This document shows, piece after piece, positions 27,566 to 35,531 of a stretch of DNA of 64,000 nucleotides. A program made the translations under genes and the position numbers. Numbering within the stretch: the stretch's first letter is position 1; each line of letters starts with the position of its first letter. The notes beneath the pieces were generated by a model that had not been told where the DNA came from, did no database searches, and saw only the letters and a list, made by a program, of their open reading frames with translations. This DNA is from an uncultured Luminiphilus sp. GTDB lineage: Bacteria; Pseudomonadota; Gammaproteobacteria; Pseudomonadales; Halieaceae. The DNA lies in NCBI GenBank assembly GCA_943787485.1, contig CALSMP010000007.1, positions 16,916 through 80,915 on the forward strand, in the 5' to 3' direction.

Positions 27566-29136
27566 TGAGTAAAGTCATCACAAATCTGCTAGCCGAAGGC
27601 TTTGATGCGCTTAATCGCAATGACATTACGAGGGCGGGGCAGTGCTGTAAACAGGCGCTGGATGTAGACCCGCAGAACCCGAACGCCCATTTTTTGGTAG
27701 GCCTAGTTGCGCTTGAGGCCGCTGATAGACCCAACGCACACCGCGCGTTCAAATCAGTCGTCAAACTCGACCCCAACCACGCTGCCGCCTGGTCTCAACT
27801 GGCGCGCCTCAACGCCAGTGAGGGGCGGGTGAAGCTGGCGGAACAGGCGCTGCTTGAAACCCGCCGCTTAAAACCCACCGATCCGGCCGTTCTCGACACG
27901 ATCGGCACCGTTCTAACCCAGTTAGGCGAATATGACGCCGCAAAAGCGTTTTTCGCCCGGGCCACCACCGCCGCCCCCAATACGCCGCATTACATGATGA
28001 ATTTGGCTAATAATTTGGTCTTTTTGGGGGAGATCGATACCGCAAAGGCTATTTTTAGCGATGTTATCGATATTCAGCCCAACACACCCCAAGCGCACTG
28101 GGGCTTTTCGAGCGCGGTCAAAGCGGACTCGAGCGCCCATATTGATCAAATGCGGAGCTTGCTGGCACGCAACGAGAACAATCCTCGGGGACTCGGGTTT
28201 CTCTACTACGCACTGGGAAAAGAGCTGGAAGATACCAAAGCCTGGCCAGAAGCTTTCGACGCCTTCGCCGCGGGGGCTGCCGCCAGACGTCAGACGGTGG
28301 CCTTCGATGAGCCAACCGAACAAGTCATGTTTGATGCCCTCAAGGCGACCTATACGCGAGACTGGCTAGCGCAGCGCGCCGCGGGCAACCCTGACGCTTC
28401 ACCAATCTTTGTGCTGGGGCAACCTCGCACCGGCACCACGCTGATCGAGCGGATTATCACCAGCCATTCCCGGGTCCACTCCGCCGGGGAGCTACAGCAA
28501 TTTGGCCTCGCCATCCGCCGTCTGGCAAAAATTCAGGACCCGCGGCGCTACAGTCCCGAACTGCTGGAGGCGGCTGCCGCGCTCAATCCGGCCGAGCTGG
28601 GTACGATGTACCTGCAATCCTCGACGCGAATGCGCGGTAAATTGCCGCGATTTGTCGATAAATTGCCGGTAAATTACCTGAACATTGGATTGATTCTAGC
28701 GGCGCTACCCAATGCCAAGATCGTTCACCTGGTGCGTGGGCCCATGGATGCCTGCTTTGCCAGCTTCAAACAACTTTTTGCGGATGCCTATCTGCATTCC
28801 TACGATCAGGAGGAAATGGCGCGCCATCATATTCGTTACCGGGATTTGATGGCCCACTGGCACAGGGAATTTCCCGGTAGGATCATTGATATCAGCTACG
28901 AGGCAACGGCAGCAGACCTGGAGCCCAACGCCCAACGACTGATTGCCGAGCTCGAGCTGGAGTGGGAGGACGACTGTCTGCATTTCCACGAGTCCAGCGC
29001 GGGCGTGGCAACCGCCAGTGCCGTACAGGTGCGTGAGCCCGCACACACGCGGTCGATTGGCCGCTGGCGTCGCTACGAGGAACAACTGGCCCCTATGCGC
29101 GCTATTCTCGAGGCCGCGGGGGTTCCACTCGAGTGA
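27565..29136 (+). CDS. TPR-repeat sulfotransferase (second copy)
   Basis: The 523-residue cytoplasmic protein has N-terminal TPR repeats to about residue 270 (GQCCKQALDVDPQNPNAHFL; AKAFFARATTAAPNTPHYMM). A sulfotransferase domain follows with the PAPS loop IFVLGQPRTGTTLIER (P287, R288). A Glu (E309) sits 16 residues after the loop leucine, as in the first copy. LVRGPMDACFASFKQLFADAYLHSYDQ aligns with ARRDPMACCFSGFKQLFAEGQLFSYSL of the first, so the two are homologous though clearly diverged. It is translationally coupled to the LuxR gene, and a TonB-dependent receptor starts 143 bases downstream. Acceptor unknown. Confidence 0.88.
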   Translation: MSKVITNLLAEGFDALNRNDITRAGQCCKQALDVDPQNPNAHFLVGLVALEAADRPNAHRAFKSVVKLDPNHAAAWSQLARLNASEGRVKLAEQALLETRRLKPTDPAVLDTIGTVLTQLGEYDAAKAFFARATTAAPNTPHYMMNLANNLVFLGEIDTAKAIFSDVIDIQPNTPQAHWGFSSAVKADSSAHIDQMRSLLARNENNPRGLGFLYYALGKELEDTKAWPEAFDAFAAGAAARRQTVAFDEPTEQVMFDALKATYTRDWLAQRAAGNPDASPIFVLGQPRTGTTLIERIITSHSRVHSAGELQQFGLAIRRLAKIQDPRRYSPELLEAAAALNPAELGTMYLQSSTRMRGKLPRFVDKLPVNYLNIGLILAALPNAKIVHLVRGPMDACFASFKQLFADAYLHSYDQEEMARHHIRYRDLMAHWHREFPGRIIDISYEATAADLEPNAQRLIAELELEWEDDCLHFHESSAGVATASAVQVREPAHTRSIGRWRRYEEQLAPMRAILEAAGVPLE

Positions 29137-29279
29137 TTCACCGCTCAACTTGCCTCACGGGGACCGCACTTTTCCGCCTTATTAACCCTCAAGAGGTCTG
29201 TACAAATTGATCGTGCGATAGCAAGCTAGCATCGTGTGCCCAACGCTTTATTTTGTTTATTGACTACAGGAGCCCGTCA

Positions 29280-31649
29280 ATGAGCCACCGTCCCCTATCC
29301 GTTCGTCATCTAGCACTTCCCGTCGCGGTATCTTCAGCGCTTGCCGCCAGCCACATTCAGGCACAAATGCTTGAGGAGGTCGTGGTAACCGCCACCAAAC
29401 GTGAGCAAAGTGTGATGGATGTTCCTTTGGCCATCACGGCGCTTTCTGGTCAGTTCGTGATGGATGCCAACCTCAACGATGTGAAGGACTTGATTGCCTA
29501 CACGCCGGGGGTGAGTGGCAATTCGCAGGACTCCTATATTGATGCCGTCGCGGTTCGTGGTGTGCGCTACCAGGACTTTGGCGTGGGAGGCGACCCCTCC
29601 ACCGGCTTCTTCAAAAACGACCTCTATGAAGGCCGAAACGGCAGCGCGGTGACCAGTCTCTATGACATCGATCGGGTCGAAATTCTTCGCGGCCCACAAG
29701 GCTTCCTGTTTGGCCGTAACGCCATCGCCGGTGCGTTCAGTGTCTACACCGCCAAGGCTGACCCCGATGGTCAAAGCGGGTATATCCAACTCGATATTGG
29801 TGAGCGCGGACATGCGGTGGGAGAGGGCGCTATCAACATTCCTCTAGGTGATAACCTCGCTACCCGCATTGCTGGCTATTACTCACAAGAGGACGGATTC
29901 TCCCGAAACGTTTTCTCGGGCCGCGATGAAATTGAACACGAGAAGTGGGCGCTTCGCTGGTCGACTAAATACGAGACTGATCGGCTGACGGTCGACGGCG
30001 TCGTTGAGTATGAAGAGCGGCGTCAGAGTGGTTCTATGTACCGCGCGATTGATACCGGGGATATCTGGGATACCTTTGATGAGTACATTACGTCTGACAC
30101 CACCCTGCGCGGCACGGACAAGGAGTTGGACTCTGATATTGGATCCGGTGAACAAGACGACGCTGACATACTGACTTTAGGACTGTTCATTAACTACGAC
30201 CTGGGCTTCGCCACCTTGACCTCGAACACGGGCTATAAGGATCACGACTACTTCTACAAAGAAGACTATGACGGCACACCGCTCAACGTAAATAACTTCC
30301 AATTCAACCAAAGCGGCGAGTACTTCCAGCAAGAAATTCGCTTAACGTCTAACGATGATGGCCCCCTCGGTTGGTACGTGGGAGGAAGTTACTACCAGGA
30401 AGATCTAGACGCGGGCTTCGTCGCTATCGGCTCTGAAGACCTGATGTGTCAGTACTATTTGAACTCCTACTATGACGCTTACTATCAGGCCTATTATGGC
30501 TACAGTTACAACCCGCAGTTTGAAGGCTGTGCCGATGTTCCCTACTACTACGATTTCTACTCGTCCGCTGATGGCAACCTCACCGAAACATCACAGATCA
30601 AGGGCAAGTACACGGGTTGGGCGGCCTACGTAAACACCGACTTTGACATCACCGAGAACTGGAACGTTGAGTTCGGTGTGCGCTACACCGAGGACGACAA
30701 AGACTTCGCCATACTGGTACCTGAACCCGAAAGTTATCTTGGGCCCTACTTCACTTACGGTTTTGCGACAGCGGAGTTCATCGAGGACTCGGACAGCTGG
30801 GATGATCTGACCCTACGCGTGGGCACGACTTACACCATGGGTGAAGCGTTGTTTTTCGCGAGTTACACCCAAGGCTTCAAGTCCGGTGGCTATGGAAGCT
30901 TCTGGATTGAGGACGCCAACGGTGGAGTGCCCGCTTACGAAACGGGTATACGTCAGGGCGATGGCTACCTGCCCGGCAAATTCAACCCTGAGACCGTCGA
31001 CTCCTATGAAATCGGGATGAAGACTTCCTATTTGGATGGGCGCGGTAATTTCGACATCACCTTTTTCATGTATGACTACGAGGACATGCAGGTCATTAAC
31101 TACGTGGAGGTCGAGGAGACCGGCGCGTTTGCAGGCCGAGTGCTCAACGTCGGCCAAACCGAAGGCTACGGTGTCGAGGCAGCAACGACTATTGCCCTTA
31201 GCGACAACTTCACGCTGTATCTGTCTGCAGGCTATCTCGACACCGAGGCGACCGGCATCCAGAACATCTGCGGCTTGGAAGATGTCAACGGCTGTGAGGG
31301 CAGTCCGCTATTCTGGGCGCCCGAGATCACCGCGGCAGGGCGACTTGATGCCAACTTCCCGATGGGTAATGGGGCCATCACCGGCGCCTTTGAATTCTCC
31401 TACGAAGATGAGCGCGGCGGCGGTTGGGAAGCCAACCCTGAAGGCTATATTGATGCCTACACCGTGGCGAACCTGCGGATCGGCTATGAAACCGACAGCT
31501 GGTATGTCAGTGCTTATGCGGAAAACGTCTTTGATGAGTTCACCTGGGATGGCTACAACGCCAACGGCGGTATTATCCCGTCACACTTCTTCGGACCCAT
31601 GCGGCCACGTACCTTTGGTGTCATGCTGGGGATGAACTGGGGCAACTAA
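29280..31649 (+). CDS. TonB-dependent outer-membrane receptor with Tyr-rich Cys-paired segment (second copy)
   Basis: The 789-residue receptor has a signal peptide ending near HIQA, followed by EEVVVTATKREQSVMDVP. Plug motifs are VAVRGVRYQDF and DRVEILRGPQGFLFGRNAIAGAFSVYT, and the barrel ends in GVMLGMNWGN. ATG 29280 is chosen because AGGAG lies seven bases upstream; ATG 29253 has none. Residues 390-428 hold 14 tyrosines in 39 residues with Cys390 and Cys417. The ligand is unknown; general similarity is to the receptor class common in marine gammaproteobacteria and sphingomonads. It follows the second TPR-sulfotransferase and ends at a bidirectional terminator. Confidence 0.93.
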   Translation: MSHRPLSVRHLALPVAVSSALAASHIQAQMLEEVVVTATKREQSVMDVPLAITALSGQFVMDANLNDVKDLIAYTPGVSGNSQDSYIDAVAVRGVRYQDFGVGGDPSTGFFKNDLYEGRNGSAVTSLYDIDRVEILRGPQGFLFGRNAIAGAFSVYTAKADPDGQSGYIQLDIGERGHAVGEGAINIPLGDNLATRIAGYYSQEDGFSRNVFSGRDEIEHEKWALRWSTKYETDRLTVDGVVEYEERRQSGSMYRAIDTGDIWDTFDEYITSDTTLRGTDKELDSDIGSGEQDDADILTLGLFINYDLGFATLTSNTGYKDHDYFYKEDYDGTPLNVNNFQFNQSGEYFQQEIRLTSNDDGPLGWYVGGSYYQEDLDAGFVAIGSEDLMCQYYLNSYYDAYYQAYYGYSYNPQFEGCADVPYYYDFYSSADGNLTETSQIKGKYTGWAAYVNTDFDITENWNVEFGVRYTEDDKDFAILVPEPESYLGPYFTYGFATAEFIEDSDSWDDLTLRVGTTYTMGEALFFASYTQGFKSGGYGSFWIEDANGGVPAYETGIRQGDGYLPGKFNPETVDSYEIGMKTSYLDGRGNFDITFFMYDYEDMQVINYVEVEETGAFAGRVLNVGQTEGYGVEAATTIALSDNFTLYLSAGYLDTEATGIQNICGLEDVNGCEGSPLFWAPEITAAGRLDANFPMGNGAITGAFEFSYEDERGGGWEANPEGYIDAYTVANLRIGYETDSWYVSAYAENVFDEFTWDGYNANGGIIPSHFFGPMRPRTFGVMLGMNWGN
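30447..30563 (+). other. Tyr-rich, Cys-paired segment of the second TonB-dependent receptor
   Basis: Fourteen of 39 residues (390-428) are tyrosine, arranged as repeated YY pairs every four residues or so (QYYLN, SYYDA, AYYQA, AYYGY) and a final PYYYDFY. Cys390 and Cys417 flank the main run and two acidic residues lie among the tyrosines. Likely extracellular loop (inference). Confidence 0.75.
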
Positions 31650-31670
31650 GCCTGAGTCGTTGAGAGACAC

Positions 31671-31698
31671 AAAAAAGCCGGCATATGCCGGCTTTTTT
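31671..31698. terminator. bidirectional Rho-independent terminator
   Basis: The perfect palindrome AAAAAAGCCGGCATATGCCGGCTTTTTT (first half AAAAAAGCCGGCAT) has a GC-rich stem and T-runs on both strands. It lies between the convergent receptor and metalloprotease genes and can serve both. Confidence 0.9.
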
Positions 31699-31712
31699 GG
31701 TGAGAGCCGAGA

Positions 31713-32724
31713 TCAAGGTGCTCTATAAGCGGTCCAGTAGTTGTCCACCCTGCTAGCCTGGCCAATAGAAAACGTGTCCATGCAGTAGTCGTCGGTGTAG
31801 TCCATAAAATTTGTCACCGGGTCGTCACCGCTAGCTGAGCAGCTATCGCGACCTACTGGACAACCATAGGCTGGAGATGCTTCCGCGGGTGTGTCGGCCA
31901 CATAATCTCCAGGTTCATTACACCCACCCTGGAACGTATGGTACAGACCCAACCAGTGACCGATCTCGTGAGTCAGGGTGTCGCCTTGATTATAGGGCGC
32001 CGCGGTGCCTCCCGGCATCGACTCATCAAGTATTACCACACCATCAAGGCTCGGTTGAGAATCATAACTGGTCGGGAACGTTGCATAACCCAAAATGCCG
32101 TTACTTGGCCTGCAGGAATAAATATTCAGCGTTTGTGCCCCGCCTTCCCGCAACGAGGATTTCATCGAGCGCTCCGAGCGACCGTAGCACCCCGTATACC
32201 ATTTTCTATCCGCGGTTCGCGTAGTTTTGATGAGGTCAAATTCGTAGGGCAGCGCTGGGTTGCCGCCAATACCAGCAAAGGCCTGATTGATCACGTCCAT
32301 TTGGGCGGCAATCGTAGCTTCGGAAACATCTCCATTGCCGCGCCCATCGCTGACAACGTGAAAGACGACGCCGATGCAGGTTTTACCTTCAGCGCAAGAT
32401 GGCGTAGGTAGCTCACCGCCACCGCCGCCATCTCCGCCGCCGCCATTACCGCCCCCCATTACCGCCACCACCATTACCGCCACCACCATTACCGCCACCA
32501 CCGGGCTTATCAGGCTTACCTTTTGCGTTCACGGCTGCAAGCTTCTTGCGCATTTCTTTTTCGAGCTTTTTCGCCTCTGCCTGAGACGGATGCTCAGTGG
32601 CACAACGCTTGAAAGACGCGTTTTCACTGGCGTTGTCGACGGCATGTTGATTTTGTGAGACGGCAGCGCCTGAAATAAGGCTTAACGCCAGCGTAAGGGG
32701 TGGCAAAACGGGCCTGAAATTCAT
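31713..32724 (-). CDS. secreted M43-type zinc metalloprotease with Gly-rich linker, frame broken in the linker
   Basis: Two frames join within a glycine linker into a protein of about 337 residues. The start at 32724 begins a signal peptide (MNFRPVLPPLTLALSLISGAAVSQ). A short Lys/Glu-rich helix follows, then GGGGN repeats, then the catalytic domain. The extended zinc motif LTHEIGHWLGLYH (HExxHxxGxxH) and the Met-turn region NFMDYTDDYC are diagnostic of M43 pappalysin/cytophagalysin peptidases; several cysteines probably form disulfides after export. In coding direction the fourth linker unit has six G where the others read GGTGGTGG, two bases short, which shifts the frame at 32451-32460. The enzyme would be inactive as sequenced. 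It is convergent with the second receptor gene. Confidence 0.82.
32408..32513 (-). repeat. in-gene (GGN)n repeat coding a polyglycine linker
   Basis: Three exact 15-base units coding GGGGN are followed by a 13-base unit, a GGGGD unit and a Gly-rich remainder. The short unit carries six consecutive G in the coding strand and shifts the frame. Confidence 0.8.
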
Positions 32725-32973
32725 GAGGTGAACCTCGCTTTCTTTTGTCAATAGGTGCGAAAAACGCTGTATAGCATGTGGGGAAGCAATTATTTTGTCA
32801 AACAGCCGGGGGTAAGTTCCCACGAAAAGCCCACCCAAAAAGGGGTAATGCCCCAGCCCCCAGCCTATGTCAGGATGCTTCCGCTAGCAAAGCGCCAGAA
32901 GCGCCGTCCATGGCGATCACGCCGTGAGGCGGCGTGGCGCAATCTGAAACGTCTTTTTTGGGGAGAAACCCAC

Positions 32974-34341
32974 GTGACATCGAGATTAGACACAACAGCC
33001 CTTAAAAATCTGGATCGAGCGCACCACCTGCATCCGTTTACCGACTTTCAGGATTATGCCCATCAGGGGGGCCGGATTATCAGTCGCGCCGAGCACGTCT
33101 ACATTTACGACTCAGACGGTAACAAGATTCAGGACGGCATGTCTGGCCTGTGGTGCTGCAATTTGGGTTACAGCCAAAACAGCATCAAGAAAGCGGTCGC
33201 GGCACAGCTCAACGAGCTGCCGTTCTACAACAATTTTTTTAAGTGCTCCAACCAACCCGCGGTCGAACTGGCCAGCGCCCTGTGTAAGGTCAGCCCGGCA
33301 GGATTCAACCACGTCTTTTTTACCAACTCGGGATCCGAGGCGAACGACACCCAAATAAAACTTGTCCACCGCTACTTCGACCTGCTGGGCAAGCCCAACA
33401 AGAAACTTATCATCAGTCGAAAAAACGCCTACCACGGCTCAACGATTGCCGCCGGCTCACTGGGTGGCATGTCAGCGATGCATGAGCAGACCATGGGACT
33501 CAATTATATTCACCACATCAACCAGCCCCACTGGTTTGAGCTCGGCGGGGATTTGGATGAGCACGCCTTTGGCATCAAAGCCGCACAGGAACTAGCCGAC
33601 AAAATTGATGAACTCGGCGAGGACAAGGTCGCCGCTTTTATCGCCGAGCCTATTCAAGGTGCTGGAGGCGTCATTGTGCCGCCCGAGAGCTACTGGCCCG
33701 AGGTCAAGCGCATCCTTGAGGAGCGGGACATTCTGTTTATCTCAGACGAGGTCATCTGCGGCTTCGGTCGAACAGGTGAATGGTTCGGTTGTGAAACCTA
33801 TGGCACGACGCCCGATCTAATCACCTTCGCAAAAGCCGTCACCAACGGCTACATGCCTCTTGGCGGCTCTCTCGTCGGCGATAAGGTCGCCGATGTCCTG
33901 CTGTCGGGCGGAGGTGAGTTTGCTCATGGGCTGACCTATTCGGGGCACCCCGCCTCCTGCGCCGCTGGACTCGCGACACTGGCCATTTACGAACACACCG
34001 ACATCTTAACCGTAACCAGAGAGCAGCTCGCACCGCATTTTCAGGCATCTCTGGAACAGCTCATCGATCACCCGGTTGTCGGACAAGTACGCTGCAAAGG
34101 GCTGGTAGCAGCGGTGGAGCTGGTTAAGGACAAAGCGAGCCGCGAGCGCCTCGCACCCCAATCCGCAGGCGCAGTGTATTGTCGTGATCAGGCGATTGGT
34201 GACGGTTTGATGGTTCGACAAACTGGGGATGCGATGATTATGGCACCCCCCTTCGTCACCGAGCTCGATGAAATCGACACGCTGGTAGCGAAACTAACGG
34301 CGGCTCTGGATAAAACCGCGGCCCACTTCGGCGTCAGCTAA
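32974..34341 (+). CDS. class III aminotransferase, putrescine/omega-amine:pyruvate type (SpuC-like)
   Basis: The 455-residue PLP enzyme transfers an amino group from a terminal amine to pyruvate. Class III motifs are FFTNSGSEANDTQIKL, YHGSTIAAGSLGG, FIAEPIQGAGGVIVPPE, ISDEVICGFGRTGEWFG, and the PLP lysine in TFAKAVTNGY (K287). The overall pattern (HHLHPFTDF near the N-terminus, GLWCCNLGY) strongly resembles SpuC from Pseudomonas as I recall it. Beta-alanine or taurine transaminases are alternatives. The GTG at 32974 has GGGGAG nine bases upstream and gives the usual length; a frame extending back to 32755 would add 73 unrelated residues. Confidence 0.88.
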   Translation: MTSRLDTTALKNLDRAHHLHPFTDFQDYAHQGGRIISRAEHVYIYDSDGNKIQDGMSGLWCCNLGYSQNSIKKAVAAQLNELPFYNNFFKCSNQPAVELASALCKVSPAGFNHVFFTNSGSEANDTQIKLVHRYFDLLGKPNKKLIISRKNAYHGSTIAAGSLGGMSAMHEQTMGLNYIHHINQPHWFELGGDLDEHAFGIKAAQELADKIDELGEDKVAAFIAEPIQGAGGVIVPPESYWPEVKRILEERDILFISDEVICGFGRTGEWFGCETYGTTPDLITFAKAVTNGYMPLGGSLVGDKVADVLLSGGGEFAHGLTYSGHPASCAAGLATLAIYEHTDILTVTREQLAPHFQASLEQLIDHPVVGQVRCKGLVAAVELVKDKASRERLAPQSAGAVYCRDQAIGDGLMVRQTGDAMIMAPPFVTELDEIDTLVAKLTAALDKTAAHFGVS

Positions 34342-34375
34342 TCTAAGGGGTTGCTCACGGCGTACTAATGCCGTG

Positions 34376-34906
34376 ATGAATCTTCAGCAGACCCTTGCCC
34401 ACTGGCGTAACCAAGGCCTTGTCGATAAGCCTTGGTTCAATGGCCTGTGGTTTCAGCTAACGTGGTTCGCCTGCGTGTTGGGTCGCGACCCTTGGCTACC
34501 CGCGATTGCGGCCATGTTTGCTCTCCATTTCCTGCTCGTTCCCTCGGGAGTTAAGGAGTTTAAGCGCATTGCTCCAGTTGCCGGCGCCGGCATCGTGACC
34601 GACGCGATCTTGACTGCTCTGGGAGTATTTAACTTCGGTGACGTCTTCATTCCGCTGTGGCTGATTGCACTCTGGTTTGCTTTCGCCACCACGCTGCAGC
34701 GAGCGCTGGCTGTATTTGGCCGTAAACTGTGGATTGCCGCACTCATCGGCGCCGTTGCGGTGCCGCTAAACTATGGAGCAGGGGCCAAGATGGGAGCAGT
34801 CGATCTGCCCCTTGGAACTGGAACAACGGCAACCTCCCTCATTGTTGTTTGGTTTTTTCTTTTGCCTTCTCTTTATCGCCTCGCAAAGCATCTCGGAACC
34901 AAATAG
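34376..34906 (+). CDS. DUF2878 integral membrane protein
   Basis: The 176-residue protein has about five hydrophobic helices and the pattern of DUF2878: WFNGLWFQLTWFACVLG near the N-terminus, a long GIVTDAILTALGVF helix, and FIPLWLIALWFAFATTL. Function is unknown in the family. It begins just after the transaminase, and an adjacent GTG at 34373 is an alternative start. The chalcone-isomerase-like gene follows after 4 bases. In other bacteria I recall these two being neighbours in lipid-modification clusters with cyclopropane synthase genes, which are absent here. Confidence 0.75.
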   Translation: MNLQQTLAHWRNQGLVDKPWFNGLWFQLTWFACVLGRDPWLPAIAAMFALHFLLVPSGVKEFKRIAPVAGAGIVTDAILTALGVFNFGDVFIPLWLIALWFAFATTLQRALAVFGRKLWIAALIGAVAVPLNYGAGAKMGAVDLPLGTGTTATSLIVVWFFLLPSLYRLAKHLGTK

Positions 34907-34910
34907 CCAC

Positions 34911-35462
34911 GTGACGCGCCTACCAATCATTACCGCAGTACTGTTTTTAAGCGCCCCGCTAACTGGCATAACCGCGGACACCCCCACCGATAGGCCGATC
35001 TATGAGGCCCCCCAGGGGGCCATGGAGACGATGCTCAAACCACGCGGCAGTGCAACCCTTCGGGTCCTTTTTTGGGATATCTACGAATCAACCCTTTTTA
35101 CTCCTGACGGTGACTGGTCTCCCGATATCCGGCCGCTTCGCCTCGATATCCGCTATCTCCGCAACATCGAATCGGCAAACCTAGTCGAGCAAACACGGAA
35201 GGAGTGGCAGAGCCAGGGGATTACCTCTGAGCAACACGACCGCTGGCTTGCGGTACTTGAGACCATATGGCCCAACGTGACCCCGGGGGATGTTATTTCG
35301 CTCTCGATCGATCTCGAGGGCCGATCAACTTTTTCGTTTAACGGCAATCGAGTCGGCAGCATTGAAGCGGCAGGTTTTGGAGCAGATTTCGCCGGTATCT
35401 GGCTATCACCATCAACGTCGCGACCCAAGCTGCGTGCGGCATTGATCGGTCTGGAAAACTAG
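34911..35462 (+). CDS. chalcone isomerase-like exported protein
   Basis: The 183-residue product has a signal peptide (LPIITAVLFLSAPLTGITA) and then a domain resembling bacterial chalcone-isomerase-like proteins. Recognisable features are GSATLRVLFWDIYESTLFTPDG near the N-terminus, LDIRYLRNIESANLVEQTRKEW in the middle, and FAGIWLSPSTSRPKLRAALIG at the end. These proteins are probably fatty-acid binding rather than enzymes; that is from general knowledge of the fold. GTG at 34911 is preferred over an in-frame extension into the DUF2878 gene because it begins the signal peptide exactly. Confidence 0.75.
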   Translation: MTRLPIITAVLFLSAPLTGITADTPTDRPIYEAPQGAMETMLKPRGSATLRVLFWDIYESTLFTPDGDWSPDIRPLRLDIRYLRNIESANLVEQTRKEWQSQGITSEQHDRWLAVLETIWPNVTPGDVISLSIDLEGRSTFSFNGNRVGSIEAAGFGADFAGIWLSPSTSRPKLRAALIGLEN

Positions 35463-35531
35463 AAGCTCACCCTTGCCGCGCCTGAAGGCAGAGCACCGGG
35501 ACCCATCCCCGCCGAAAACTCAGCAGTCTCT

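Noticed and set aside
32755..32973. A 73-codon N-terminal extension of the class III aminotransferase
   Set aside because: The extension is Arg-rich and unlike the family, and GTG 32974 has a good ribosome site and family-typical length.
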